Assembly: GCA_000701945.1 (NCBI GenBank)
Contig: KL370840.1
Span: 896,709-960,708, forward strand
Reading direction: 5' to 3'
DNA from: Anaerotruncus sp. MC2020
GTDB taxonomy: Bacteria > Bacillota > Clostridia > Oscillospirales > Ruminococcaceae
DNA length: 64,000 bases
The notes beneath the pieces are model-generated. The model saw nothing but the letters and a program-made list of their open reading frames with translations. It searched no databases and was not told the origin of the DNA. Positions 41,379 through 50,323 of this stretch are shown here, piece after piece. Within the stretch, counting starts at the first letter, position 1. The number at the start of each line of letters is the position of its first letter. The position numbers were made by a program, and so were the translations under genes.

Positions 41379-41726
41379 TCACCTATTTTTCTCATAAACC
41401 GCCACAACAGCGAAAAACACTGCGAGTACCGCGAACATAGAGCCTATCTCGGTGAAGTCGGCGAGCATCTCCGAATGGTTCGAGGTGAGGTTGAAGCGCT
41501 CGTAAAACCGTTGTGTAAGGTCATGCAGCTTCTTCCCGACAAGGCTGAACAGAAAATATACCACTATCACCGCAGCAATCAGAAAAACAGCACTTATGCC
41601 GTTGACAAGTTCGGGCAGATATGAACCGAAAAACATCAGTACAAGCAGCCATGCGACCATAGACATTATCGCCGCGTATATGCAGCCCGGCTGATATCTT
41701 GTCCATCCTTTAAGAGTAGTTTTCAT
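41379..41726 (-). CDS. Membrane protein, 115 aa
   Basis: Three hydrophobic segments: about 16-37 (IYAAIMSMVAWLLVLMFFGS), 43-63 (ISAVFLIAAVIVVYFLFSLV) and 92-110 (GSMFAVLAVFFAVVAVY), with a basic amphipathic stretch between the last two. GAGGTGAT directly before ATG 41726. One base separates it from the gene upstream. Family unknown. Confidence 0.65.
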   Translation of the reverse strand: MKTTLKGWTRYQPGCIYAAIMSMVAWLLVLMFFGSYLPELVNGISAVFLIAAVIVVYFLFSLVGKKLHDLTQRFYERFNLTSNHSEMLADFTEIGSMFAVLAVFFAVVAVYEKNR

Positions 41727-41727
41727 A

Positions 41728-41910
41728 TCACCTCAGCAGTGGCAGAGCCAGTGCAACGGTCATACCCGCGAGCAGCAGCGCTCCTATAACGTCGACAGCG
41801 GCGACGAAGCCCTTCCAGCCACCCGCGCGGATATGCCGATAGATGTTCAGGCACCACGCGAGGAACATAAGTCCCAGCAAAAACGCAAGAAACATGATAG
41901 GACCTCTCAC
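41728..41910 (-). CDS. Small membrane protein, 60 aa
   Basis: Two hydrophobic segments (PIMFLAFLLGLMFLAWCL at about 4-21 and a C-terminal one at about 37-58). I chose GTG 41910, six bases after GGAGG; an ATG at 41895 with GAGG upstream is a good alternative. It lies 12 bases after traX. No known family. Confidence 0.6.
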   Translation of the reverse strand: MRGPIMFLAFLLGLMFLAWCLNIYRHIRAGGWKGFVAAVDVIGALLLAGMTVALALPLLR

Positions 41911-41922
41911 ACCGCACCTCCG

Positions 41923-42675
41923 TCACTGAAAAAAACAATACTTGATGAACCCGAGCACAAAGAGGTGCGCGGGGTAGAATACATAAAAGAACCATTTCGA
42001 CCAATTTCCGTGCTTTCCGCCGCCTCTTTCGCCGTTATATAGCATGATAATGCCCGCAGGCAGCACCAGTCCTATCGTGTACCACTTACTGGTAAACACC
42101 GAGAAATCGTTCATTGACGCGAGCAGCAGCGGGAGCAGTCTCCTCACGAAGGCGACCGCGAGGTAAGCGAGCGCCTGAACGCTTCTTTTACCGCGCGCGA
42201 ACTCAAACGCGAGCGTGAACAGCACCGCGTCCATGCCCCAGTCGCAGAACGACGCCAAGTACAGCACCGTTAGCAGCGCAGGGAGCTTCAGCGCCTTGTC
42301 GACCTTGTCGGTATTGACGATATGCACCGCCAGCAGCGAGAGCAGCAGCGTCGCTATGACGCTTTCCGTCCCGATGACGAGCACAGAGCCGTGGCAGGCG
42401 TAGGTGAACGCAAAATGCGAAATGAAGGCAAAAATACCGAGCCGCAGGAAATACTTTTTCAGGTCATGCGTGTGGTGATAGCCCTCGCAGATGAAGAAGC
42501 ACATTGTCGCCGCAGTGATACGCCCGAAAAAGCGTATCGCCCCGTATAAAAGCGAATCATTCGGCAGGAAGAGATAGGCGAAATGGTCGAAGAACATCGC
42601 GATGATCGCGATATATTTGACAGCGGAGGCGGACAAGCCGCCCCGCCTTTCAGACGTTACAGCCGTCCCGTCCAT
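41923..42675 (-). CDS. TraX-family integral membrane protein, 250 aa
   Basis: Related to TraX, the F-plasmid pilin acetylase, but chromosomal copies are widespread and of unknown role. It has about seven membrane segments. The start YIAIIAMFFDHFAYLF, then RFFGRITAATMCFFICEGYHHT and the end WFFYVFYPAHLFVLGFIK are the conserved family parts, with the His residues intact. ATG 42675 overlaps the acn stop (TAATG), so it is translated with aconitase. No pilus genes are nearby. Confidence 0.85.
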   Translation of the reverse strand: MDGTAVTSERRGGLSASAVKYIAIIAMFFDHFAYLFLPNDSLLYGAIRFFGRITAATMCFFICEGYHHTHDLKKYFLRLGIFAFISHFAFTYACHGSVLVIGTESVIATLLLSLLAVHIVNTDKVDKALKLPALLTVLYLASFCDWGMDAVLFTLAFEFARGKRSVQALAYLAVAFVRRLLPLLLASMNDFSVFTSKWYTIGLVLPAGIIMLYNGERGGGKHGNWSKWFFYVFYPAHLFVLGFIKYCFFQ

Positions 42676-44612
42676 TACTTCATAGATTCTCTTGTAAAGT
42701 CGAGGAGACCGCCCGCGAGCATGATATCCTTTGTACGACCCGAAAGCTCGCAGAGAACGGGGATCTCAGCGCCGTTGGTCTTGTTGACAACTGTGAGCTC
42801 GGACTTACCCTCGGCAACAGCCTTTCTCACGTCCGCGAGCACGAGCTGATCGCCCTGATTTATCTTGTCATAGTCAGCCTCGTTGACGAAGGTGAGCGGG
42901 AGAATGCCCGCATTTATGAGGTTCGCGCGGTGTATACGAGCGAACGACTTCACGAGCACAGCCTTAACACCGAGGTAGAGCGGAGCGAGAGCCGCGTGCT
43001 CACGCGAGGAGCCCTGACCGTAGTTGGAGCCGCCGACGATGATGCTCTTGCCGAGCGACTTTGCTCTCTCGGGGAAGCTCTCGTCGCAGACAGCGAAGCA
43101 GAACTGGCTGATTTTCGGTATATTCGAGCGCAGGGGGAGGATCTTCGCACCTGCGGGCATGATGTGGTCGGTAGTGATATTGTCGCCCACCTTGAGTGAA
43201 ACGGGCGCGTCAATTGTCTCGAGGAGGGGCGCAGTCTCGGGGTAGGGCTTGATGTTGGGGCCGCGGAGGATCTCCACGCTGTCCATCTCCTCAACGGGAG
43301 CGGGCGGAACGACCATATTGTCGTTGATAGTGAACTCCTCGGGGAGCTTGAACTCGGGCATCTCGCCGAGCTCACGCGGGTCGGTGAGGTAGCCGTTTAT
43401 AGCGGAAGCCGCCGCCATTTCGGGCGAAACGAGGTAGATCTGACCGTCCTTAGTTCCCGAGCGACCCTCGAAGTTTCTGTTGAAGGTACGGAGTGAGATA
43501 CCCTTGGAGTTAGGCGACTGACCCATGCCGATGCAGGGACCGCAAGCCGACTCGAGGATACGCGCACCTGCGTCGATGAGGGTAGCAAGAGCGCCGTTCT
43601 GCGCCATCATATTGAGCACCTGCTTGGAGCCTGGAGCGATAGCGAGGGAAACATCGGGGTGAACGGTCTTGCCCTTGAGTATATGAGCCACCTTGAGCAT
43701 ATCAAGGAGCGAAGAGTTAGTACATGAACCGATACATACCTGGTCGATTTTGAGCTTGCCTATCTCCTCAACGCTCTTAACGTTGTCGGGAGAGTGAGGA
43801 CAAGCGGCAAGAGGAACGAGCTTGCTGAGGTCGATATCGAGCTCCTCGTCGTAAACAGCGTCGGGGTCAGCCGCGAGCGGAGTCCAGACCTCCTCGCGCT
43901 TCTGAGCCTTGAGGAACTGCTTGGTGACCTCGTCGGAGGGGAAGATAGAGGTCGTAGCACCGAGCTCCGCGCCCATGTTTGTGATAGTAGCACGCTCGGG
44001 AACTGACAGGGTCTTTACACCCTCGCCAACGTACTCGATCACCTTGCCGACGCCGCCTTTGACGGAGAGACGTCTGAGGACTTCGAGGATAACGTCCTTT
44101 GCAGATACCCACGGGCTGAGCTTGCCTGTGAGGTTCACCTTAACGACCTTGGGGCAGGTTATGTAGTAAGCGCCGCCTCCCATAGCCACGGCAACATCGA
44201 GACCGCCCGCACCGATAGCGATCATGCCTATACCGCCGCCTGTGGGGGTATGGGAGTCAGAGCCGATGAGGGTCTTGCCGGGGATACCGAACCTCTCGAG
44301 GTGTACCTGGTGGCAGATACCGTTGCCGGGACGCGAGAAATAGATGCCGTGCTTCTTGGCAACACTGCCGATGAAGCGGTGGTCGTCAGCATTCTCGAAG
44401 CCGTTCTGGAGCGTGTTATGGTCGATGTAAGCGACGGAGCGCTCGGTCTTTACGCGCGGAACGCCGATAGCCTCGAACTCAAGGTAAGCCATAGTACCAG
44501 TAGCATCCTGAGTGAGGGTCTGGTCGATACGAATGCCTATTTCCTGTCCTTTTACGTACTCGCCGTCGACGAGATGAGCCTTTAATATCTTTTCGGTAAG
44601 AGTTGAACCCAT
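42675..44612 (-). CDS. Aconitate hydratase (mitochondrial-type AcnA)
   Basis: Isomerises citrate to isocitrate using a 4Fe-4S cluster. I chose ATG 44612 (AAAGGA upstream); the frame runs on through the AT repeat. Cluster Cys occur in IGSCTNSSLLDM and ESACGPCIGMGQSP; the swivel-domain signature is NYGQGSSREHAALAPLYLG. 645 aa puts it in the short, mitochondrial-like group and not with the 890-aa AcnA. It is first in the acn-traX-membrane genes-icd-rex operon, with a good promoter. Confidence 0.94.
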   Translation of the reverse strand: MGSTLTEKILKAHLVDGEYVKGQEIGIRIDQTLTQDATGTMAYLEFEAIGVPRVKTERSVAYIDHNTLQNGFENADDHRFIGSVAKKHGIYFSRPGNGICHQVHLERFGIPGKTLIGSDSHTPTGGGIGMIAIGAGGLDVAVAMGGGAYYITCPKVVKVNLTGKLSPWVSAKDVILEVLRRLSVKGGVGKVIEYVGEGVKTLSVPERATITNMGAELGATTSIFPSDEVTKQFLKAQKREEVWTPLAADPDAVYDEELDIDLSKLVPLAACPHSPDNVKSVEEIGKLKIDQVCIGSCTNSSLLDMLKVAHILKGKTVHPDVSLAIAPGSKQVLNMMAQNGALATLIDAGARILESACGPCIGMGQSPNSKGISLRTFNRNFEGRSGTKDGQIYLVSPEMAAASAINGYLTDPRELGEMPEFKLPEEFTINDNMVVPPAPVEEMDSVEILRGPNIKPYPETAPLLETIDAPVSLKVGDNITTDHIMPAGAKILPLRSNIPKISQFCFAVCDESFPERAKSLGKSIIVGGSNYGQGSSREHAALAPLYLGVKAVLVKSFARIHRANLINAGILPLTFVNEADYDKINQGDQLVLADVRKAVAEGKSELTVVNKTNGAEIPVLCELSGRTKDIMLAGGLLDFTRESMK

Positions 44613-44631
44613 AGATATCAGTCCTTTCAAT

Positions 44632-44651
44632 ACATATATATATATATATAT
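44632..44651. repeat. AT dinucleotide repeat
   Basis: About ten TA units between the acn promoter and its start codon. It lies in the 5' leader, where a change in length would alter the leader but not the promoter spacing. Confidence 0.8.
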
Positions 44652-44678
44652 TTTACTACTTTTCACAAAGTTTGTCAA
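44650..44678 (-). promoter_or_regulatory. Promoter of the acn operon
   Basis: TTGACA (44673-44678), 17 bp, and TAAAAT (44650-44655) on the minus strand. Confidence 0.75.
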
Positions 44679-44776
44679 GAATTAAACAACCCATAGCATC
44701 GTGTTTGTTAGTTATCTATAACTATAACGCAACGTAATAGTTGCGGAAACCAAAAATTGTTCAGATAAAAAACCAG

Positions 44777-44796
44777 GGCGGACACAAACGTCCGCC
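44777..44796. terminator. Hairpin in the lysA-acn gap
   Basis: GGCGGAC-ACAAAC-GTCCGCC, a 7-bp stem with no clear T-run. The surrounding 44690-44967 interval holds no gene I can support. Confidence 0.45.
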
Positions 44797-44967
44797 TCTG
44801 AGAATAATTATTCAACTCGTACATTTTTACTCTGTTGAAACTGTGCACTCCTACAAAGTTCCAAAAAACTTTTTCAATAATCAACGGTTTTCCGTTGCAA
44901 AAACGCCTTTTTTGAACCACTTATAGGGAGACATTTCAGAGAACGAGTCTCCGCCTAACAAAGCAAA

Positions 44968-44986
44968 GGAGCGGATAGACCGCTCC
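44968..44986 (-). terminator. Terminator of the lysA unit
   Basis: GGAGCGG and CCGCTCC around five bases; on the minus strand followed by TTTGCTTTGTT. It begins directly after the stop of the 44987 gene. Confidence 0.75.
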
Positions 44987-45268
44987 TTAGAATAAGTCAA
45001 AAATATTACCGATAGTACCGTTCATACGCAGGACAACGTACACCACAAGCGCAAATATCGCCAAGCCGAAAGCACCGTATTTCCGCATCATCAGGCGATT
45101 CCGCCTGTTCTCGTGCTCGCGCGACTCATGCGGGAACACTATCGGCGCGAACTGCCCGTTCTGCCTTACGTCGTCCATGTGCCTGTCGAAGCTGTACACC
45201 TTGAACAGCAGGAAGCATACCACCGCGATCATCGCGAAGGCAAGCACTACATCGAGGAACTCAAACAT
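44987..45268 (-). CDS. Small membrane protein downstream of lysA, 93 aa
   Basis: A hydrophobic segment at about 4-24 (FLDVVLAFAMIAVVCFLLFK) and another at about 66-84 (GAFGLAIFALVVYVVLRM) flank a basic, hydrophilic loop with RREHENRRN-like character. ATG 45268 overlaps the lysA end by eight bases, so expression is coupled. No family recognised. Confidence 0.65.
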   Translation of the reverse strand: MFEFLDVVLAFAMIAVVCFLLFKVYSFDRHMDDVRQNGQFAPIVFPHESREHENRRNRLMMRKYGAFGLAIFALVVYVVLRMNGTIGNIFDLF

Positions 45269-46559
45269 CGTTCCTGATGATATCGTCGAGAGATTCGCGC
45301 CTTACGCCCACTCTGCTCACGCCGCCCTTAACGAAAACAACTGCGGGGCGCTGGAGCCTGTTATAGGTCATCGCCATAGAGAAGTTGTACGCGCCTGTAG
45401 CAAGAACAGCGATGATATCGCCCGATTCAGCGTGCTGCAAGGGCATATTCTCGCCGATGAGGTCGCCGCTCTCGCAGCAGCGTCCCGCGATAGTGACCTT
45501 CTCGTCGCGCGGCTGGTCAGCCTTGTTCGCAACGACAGCCTCGTATTCGGACTGGTAGAGGATATAGCGCGGATTATCTGGCATTCCGCCGTCGATAGAG
45601 ATGTAGGTGCGGATGTTGGGTATCACCTTGCGCGCGCCTACCTTGTACAGCGTGATGCCTGCCGAGCCGACTATCGAACGACCGGGCTCTATGTACATTC
45701 TCGGCTGAGCGATGCCGAGCTCCGCACACTGAGCCTTGACTACGGCTGAAACGCGCTCGATGAACTTCTCAAACGGCTCGGGGTCGTGCTCTGTGAGGTA
45801 CTTGATACCGAAGCCGCCGCCGAGGTTGAGTCCCTTTATCTCGTAGCCGAGCTCGTTCTTGACCTTTGCGATGAAGCCGAGCATTGTCTTTGCCGCCTCC
45901 TCGAATGGGTCGATGTCGAATATCTGCGAGCCGATGTGGCAGTGAACGCCGTAAAACTCGACGTTCTCGCAGGAAACAGCCTCCTTGACAGCCTCGAAAG
46001 CCTCGCCTGTCTCGAGCGCGAAGCCGAACTTGCTGTCTATCTGTCCCGTGAGCACCTTCTCGTGCGTGTGAGCCTCAATACCGGGCTTTATGCGGAACAT
46101 GATGAGCGGCTTTTTGCCCATTTCCTTGGCGATAGCCTCGAGCCTGTGAAGCTCGGGGATATTGTCGACGATGATGTGTCCCACGCCGACCTCGAGGCAG
46201 TATCTGAGCTCTTCGTCGGACTTGTTATTTCCGTGGAATCCGACCTTTTCCATGGGGAAGCCCGCCTTTACGGCTGTGTAGAGCTCGCCTATGGAGACAG
46301 CGTCGAGTCCGTCGCCCTCGCTCGCAACAATGCGGCACATCTCCATGCAGGAGAAAGCCTTGCTTGCGAAGTGTACCTCTCCCCTGCCATCGTAGTATTT
46401 ATTCATGCTGTCGTGGAAGCGGCGGAGGTTCTGACGGATGAGGTCCTCGTCCATAACGTAGAGCGGAGTTCCGTATTTTTCCGCGAGTTCTATTGTGTCG
46501 ACGCCGCCTATTGTCAGGTGACCCTGAGCATTGACGTCAAGATTTTCCGATACGAACAT
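45261..46559 (-). CDS. lysA: Diaminopimelate decarboxylase
   Basis: A PLP enzyme making L-lysine from meso-DAP. I chose ATG 46559 (AAAGGA upstream, typical length); the extension to 46607 is unlikely. The PLP Lys is in VHFASKAFSC (about 59-68), the phosphate-binding Gly-rich loop is LNLGGGFGIKY, and YIEPGRSIV and GRCCESGDLI are at the dimer active site. 432 aa is standard. Confidence 0.96.
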   Translation of the reverse strand: MFVSENLDVNAQGHLTIGGVDTIELAEKYGTPLYVMDEDLIRQNLRRFHDSMNKYYDGRGEVHFASKAFSCMEMCRIVASEGDGLDAVSIGELYTAVKAGFPMEKVGFHGNNKSDEELRYCLEVGVGHIIVDNIPELHRLEAIAKEMGKKPLIMFRIKPGIEAHTHEKVLTGQIDSKFGFALETGEAFEAVKEAVSCENVEFYGVHCHIGSQIFDIDPFEEAAKTMLGFIAKVKNELGYEIKGLNLGGGFGIKYLTEHDPEPFEKFIERVSAVVKAQCAELGIAQPRMYIEPGRSIVGSAGITLYKVGARKVIPNIRTYISIDGGMPDNPRYILYQSEYEAVVANKADQPRDEKVTIAGRCCESGDLIGENMPLQHAESGDIIAVLATGAYNFSMAMTYNRLQRPAVVFVKGGVSRVGVRRESLDDIIRNDV

Positions 46560-46617
46560 ATCTATCATTCCTTTCATAAGCAAGGGACGCGGATGTATCT
46601 TCCGCATTGAATAAACT

Positions 46618-46931
46618 TAAGCGCGAAACCGAAAGTTTCGCTCAAGCCTTTTCAAAGCAAGGGCTCTGCCCTTGACCCGCCAAAGGCTCTGCCTTTGGAA
46701 TCCGCTGGGGCGCCGCCCCAGACCCTGCAGGGGAACACCGTTCCCCTGACCCCGTATTTCGCGGCATAGCTCGCTCAAATCGGAAGTAATCTCCGCGCGG
46801 CATACCTATGCGTATAATACGTTGCCTTTAGTATTGTAGGGGACGGCGTCCTCGTCGTCCCTTTTCAAATTCATCGCCGCAGGCGATACCATAAGCTAAC
46901 GGCTAATGGCTAACGACTCATTTCTGAGCTC
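46618..46931. repeat. Mosaic of short palindromes between lysA and engB
   Basis: No gene in this stretch. It contains GCGCGAAACCGAAAGTTTCG, CAAGGGC/GCCCTTG, CCAAAGGC/GCCTTTGG, GGGGCGCCGCCCC and GGGGAAC/GTTCCCC, words shared with 26804-27057. TGTAGGGGACG at about 46837 is a variant of the TGTAGGGGCG element. Confidence 0.7.
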
Positions 46932-47522
46932 TCATTCCTCGGTCACGTCCTCGACTATCTGCCGAAGCTCGTCCACGCCCTCGAAAGTCATCGACGAGAA
47001 CGGTATCACGTGGATATCGTCAAAGCACGGTATCTCGCCGCGGAAAGCCTCCATGCGCTTCTCGCGCTCCGTCTTTTTCAGCTTGTCCGCCTTCGTCAGT
47101 ACTATCACGAACGGCGTCTCCGTGTCGATGAGGTAGTTTATCATGTCAACGTCGTCCTTCGTCGGAGCGTGACGCATATCCACGAGCATGAACACCAGCC
47201 GTATATCGCGGTCCGAGCCGAGGTAGCCCTCGATAAGCCCCGACCAGCGCTCCTTCTCCGACTTCGCGACCTTCGCGTAGCCGTAGCCCGGGAGGTCCAC
47301 AAAGTAGATATCCTCCAGCCCGTAGAAGTTTATCGTTGCCGTTTTTCCCGGGACTGAGCTCACTCTCGCGAGGTTCTTGCGGTTGAACAGCTTGTTTATC
47401 AGCGTGGATTTGCCGACGTTGGAGTGTCCCGCAAACGCTATCTCCTTGCGCTCGGGAGCGGGTATCTGGGAGAATTTCCCGTATGCGGCGACAAATTCCG
47501 CCTTGTTGTAGTTGAGCTTCAC
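46932..47522 (-). CDS. engB: Ribosome biogenesis GTP-binding protein EngB/YsxC
   Basis: A small GTPase needed for 50S assembly. G1 is AGHSNVGKSTLI, G3 is VDLPGYGYAKV, G4 is LTKADKL. I chose GTG 47522, seven bases after AGGAGG; the ATG two codons earlier directly abuts the ribosome site. 196 aa is normal. It lies 19 bases after lon, the common lon-engB pair of Firmicutes. Confidence 0.95.
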   Translation of the reverse strand: MKLNYNKAEFVAAYGKFSQIPAPERKEIAFAGHSNVGKSTLINKLFNRKNLARVSSVPGKTATINFYGLEDIYFVDLPGYGYAKVAKSEKERWSGLIEGYLGSDRDIRLVFMLVDMRHAPTKDDVDMINYLIDTETPFVIVLTKADKLKKTEREKRMEAFRGEIPCFDDIHVIPFSSMTFEGVDELRQIVEDVTEE

Positions 47523-47541
47523 GGTCATCCTCCTTTGCTTG

Positions 47542-49947
47542 TCAGTTTGCGGGAGCTGCCGCCGACCTGCGTCCTGCGGGTCTGCCGCGCTTGCGCTTGA
47601 CGGGCTGCTTTATCAGCGCCGTATCAAGCACCGTTGCGAGGTCGTCCGCGTAGACGAACTCTATCGCGTTCTTCACGACGTCGTCGACATCCTCGAGGTC
47701 GGGCTTGTTGGCAACGGGGATTATCACCGTGCCTATCTCAGCCTTGTACGCCGCCATGGTCTTCTCGCGCAGTCCGCCTATCGGGAGCACCCTTCCGTGG
47801 AGGGTTATCTCGCCTGTCATAGCCACATCGGCGCGTACAGGCGTTCCCGACAGAGCCGATACCAGCGCTGTAGTCATGGTCACGCCCGCGGACGGTCCGT
47901 CCTTGGGGACTGCTCCCTCGGGAGCGTGTATGTGAATGTCGTTTTTCTTGTAGAAATCAGGGTCTATGCCGTACTTGGCGGCAACGCTGCGAACGTAGCT
48001 CACCGCTATCTTCGCGCTCTCCTTCATGACGTCGCCGAGCGAGCCCGTGACCTCTATCTTGCCCGTGCCCTTCATCACGATGACCTCGAGCGGCATGAGA
48101 ACTCCGCCGACGCTCGTCCACGCAAGTCCGTTGACTACGCCGACCTGGTCCTTCTGCGAGAGGAGGTCGGGCAGGTACTTCTTCACGCCGAGCCAGTCCT
48201 GTAGATCCTTAGCTTTGACTGTCACGCGCTTTGCTTCGCCCGAGGCTATCTTCTTCGCAGCCTTGCGGCACAGCGAGGCGATGTACCTCTCGAGCGTTCG
48301 CACGCCTGCTTCCTTGGTGTAGAACTGGATTATCTCGTGTATCGCGGCGTCCTCTATCTTGAGCTGCGTACCCTTCAAGCCATGCTCCTTGAGCTGCTTG
48401 GGTACGAGGTGCTCGCGCGCGATGTGGAACTTCTCCTCCGCAGTATAGCTCGGCAGCTCTATCAGCTCCATACGGTCGAGCAGCGGCGCGGGTATCGCGG
48501 AGACGTCGTTCGCTGTCGTGATGAACACGCACTTGCTCAGGTCGAACGGCACCTCTATGAAGTGGTCGCGGAAGGCGTTGTTCTGCTCGCTGTCGAGCAC
48601 CTCGAGCATTGCCGACGACGGGTCGCCCTTGATGTCGCTGCACAGCTTGTCTATCTCGTCGAACAGTATCAGCGGATTTGCTGAGCCTGCCTGCTGGAGA
48701 GCAGTCATGATGCGTCCCGGCATCGCGCCTACATAGGTCTTTCTGTGACCTCTTATGTCAGCCTCGTCGCGCACGCCGCCGAGCGAAACTCTCGCGTACT
48801 TGCGTCCCATAGCCTTCGCTATCGACTTCGCGATAGAGGTCTTGCCTATTCCGGGAGGTCCCGCGAGGCAGATTATTTGACCCTTTATCTCGGGGTTGAG
48901 CATATGTACAGCAAGGAACTCGAGTATGCGCTCCTTGACCTTTTTCAGTCCGTAGTGGTCCTTTTCGAGGATGTCCTCTGCCTTTTCCATCGACAGCTTC
49001 GCCTTCGTGTACTTGTTCCACGGCAGGTCGAGCACGGTGTCAAGGTAGTTCTTGATGACGAACGCCTCCTGCGACGACGGCGGCAGCTTGCCCAGCTTAT
49101 CCGCCTCCTTCAGCAGCTTTTCCGTGTTCTTCTTGTCGAGCTTGAGGCTGTAGATGTCGTTGATGTACTCGAACACCTCGTCGCCCTCGTCCTCGCCGAG
49201 CTGCTCCTGTATTATCCTCATCTGCTCGCGGAGATAATACTCCTTCTGTCCCTTGTCTATGCTGTTTTTGGTCTGCTCGTTGATGAGGTTCTCGAGCTCG
49301 AGTATCTCTACCTCCGACGACAGGCACGCGAACAGCACCGACAGCTTGTTGAGGATATTCGTCTCTTCAAGCAGCGTCTGCTTGTCGCGGTAGTTGAGGT
49401 TGCAGTTGAACGTCACTGTCTCGAACAGCTTGTAGGGGTCGTCCTGCGTCATCACCGACGTCAGCAGCTCCTTCGGCATCTTCGGGAAATACTGCGAGTA
49501 GCGCTCGAATATGTCCTTCACGGAGCGCATGAGTGCCTCCGCCTCGACCTCGTCTACCTTTGCGCGCGAGTACGTCGGCATACGCTTGACCTCTGCCTTC
49601 AGCGTGTCGCCGTCGTCGATGAGGCGTATCAAGCTCGCCTTGTACACGCCCTCAACAAGCACCTTCATGATGTTGTCGGGCAGCTTCAGTACCTGCTTTA
49701 TCTCCGCAACTACGCCCACCTTGTACAGGTCGGACGCCTTCGGATTGTCGACGTAGGTCTCGTGCTGTGTCACAAGGAAGAGCTTCCCGCCGTCCTTCAG
49801 CGCCTTTTCTATCGAATCTACGGACTTCTGACGCGCTACGTCGAAGTGCATCACCATTTTCGGGAATGCGACGAGTCCGCGCATAGCTACGGCGTAGAAT
49901 ATATTGCCGTTGTCTGTATTTTTATCGCTTTTTCTTGTCTGTTCCAT
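47542..49947 (-). CDS. lon: ATP-dependent protease Lon, with C-terminal AT-hook-like tail
   Basis: The N-terminal substrate domain covers about 1-210, a coiled coil 210-300, and the AAA+ module has Walker A GPPGIGKT (363-370) and Walker B ILFDEIDK. The protease domain has catalytic Ser in KDGPSAGVTM and Lys in GGLREKTMAA. 801 aa is typical. The last residues (KRKRGRPAGRR) form an AT-hook-like GRP motif not usual for Lon. AGGTG lies before ATG 49947. Heat-shock operators (CIRCE, CtsR) were not seen. Confidence 0.96.
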   Translation of the reverse strand: MEQTRKSDKNTDNGNIFYAVAMRGLVAFPKMVMHFDVARQKSVDSIEKALKDGGKLFLVTQHETYVDNPKASDLYKVGVVAEIKQVLKLPDNIMKVLVEGVYKASLIRLIDDGDTLKAEVKRMPTYSRAKVDEVEAEALMRSVKDIFERYSQYFPKMPKELLTSVMTQDDPYKLFETVTFNCNLNYRDKQTLLEETNILNKLSVLFACLSSEVEILELENLINEQTKNSIDKGQKEYYLREQMRIIQEQLGEDEGDEVFEYINDIYSLKLDKKNTEKLLKEADKLGKLPPSSQEAFVIKNYLDTVLDLPWNKYTKAKLSMEKAEDILEKDHYGLKKVKERILEFLAVHMLNPEIKGQIICLAGPPGIGKTSIAKSIAKAMGRKYARVSLGGVRDEADIRGHRKTYVGAMPGRIMTALQQAGSANPLILFDEIDKLCSDIKGDPSSAMLEVLDSEQNNAFRDHFIEVPFDLSKCVFITTANDVSAIPAPLLDRMELIELPSYTAEEKFHIAREHLVPKQLKEHGLKGTQLKIEDAAIHEIIQFYTKEAGVRTLERYIASLCRKAAKKIASGEAKRVTVKAKDLQDWLGVKKYLPDLLSQKDQVGVVNGLAWTSVGGVLMPLEVIVMKGTGKIEVTGSLGDVMKESAKIAVSYVRSVAAKYGIDPDFYKKNDIHIHAPEGAVPKDGPSAGVTMTTALVSALSGTPVRADVAMTGEITLHGRVLPIGGLREKTMAAYKAEIGTVIIPVANKPDLEDVDDVVKNAIEFVYADDLATVLDTALIKQPVKRKRGRPAGRRSAAAPAN

Positions 49948-50024
49948 TTTTCACCTAATCCCTCTGGTATCGGTATTTGCCTGTTTTCCGCGGCCTTTAC
50001 TGCAAAAGCCTACGGTTAAAGTAT

Positions 50025-50053
50025 ATTATAACATATATTTTTGAAAAAAGCAA
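50025..50053 (-). promoter_or_regulatory. Promoter of lon-engB
   Basis: TTGCTT (50048-50053), 17 bp ending TGT, and TATAAT (50025-50030) on the minus strand. Confidence 0.75.
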
Positions 50054-50088
50054 GCCGCGCGTGATAACAATGCCGTTTGTATTTTTGC

Positions 50089-50170
50089 GGGGCGATGTTG
50101 GCATCGCCCCCTACATCACGTTCGGCAAATTATTCTGTGAGGTGCGGACGCCCAAAGGGCGCCCCTACAG
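50089..50170. repeat. GGGGCG/CGCCCC palindromic element, copy 3
   Basis: GGGGCGATG-TTGG-CATCGCCCC (50089-50110) followed by CTACA, then GGACGCCCAAAGGGCGCCCC (about 50147-50165) and TACAG. It shares end words with the elements at 37204 and 56060. The rest of 50054-50249 shows no gene. Confidence 0.65.
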
Positions 50171-50249
50171 AATGTCTCCGCAAACATTCACGGATTTGCG
50201 GGCGGCAGACGCCCCCCCCACAAAAGCTCCAAAAAATTCTCCTAAAATA

Positions 50250-50278
50250 TTGCATTCCCATTTTAAATATGGTATAAT
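50250..50278 (+). promoter_or_regulatory. Promoter of the Ca2+ ATPase gene
   Basis: TTGCAT (50250-50255), 17 bp, and TATAAT (50273-50278) with TGG before it. Confidence 0.75.
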
Positions 50279-50323
50279 TGTAATGTTTTGAATATGCATT
50301 CTTTCTTGCGAAAGGGGAAAATT

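Noticed and set aside
41923-42675. TraX as evidence for a conjugative element
   Set aside because: No pilus, type IV secretion or relaxase genes are near, and the gene is locked into the aconitase operon; chromosomal TraX homologues are common.
44632-44678. Phase-variable promoter in the acn leader
   Set aside because: The AT repeat lies downstream of the -10 box, so changing its length would not alter promoter spacing.
48745-50019. 424-codon plus-strand frame opposite lon
   Set aside because: A shadow of lon; Leu/Val/Arg-rich random sequence without start signals.
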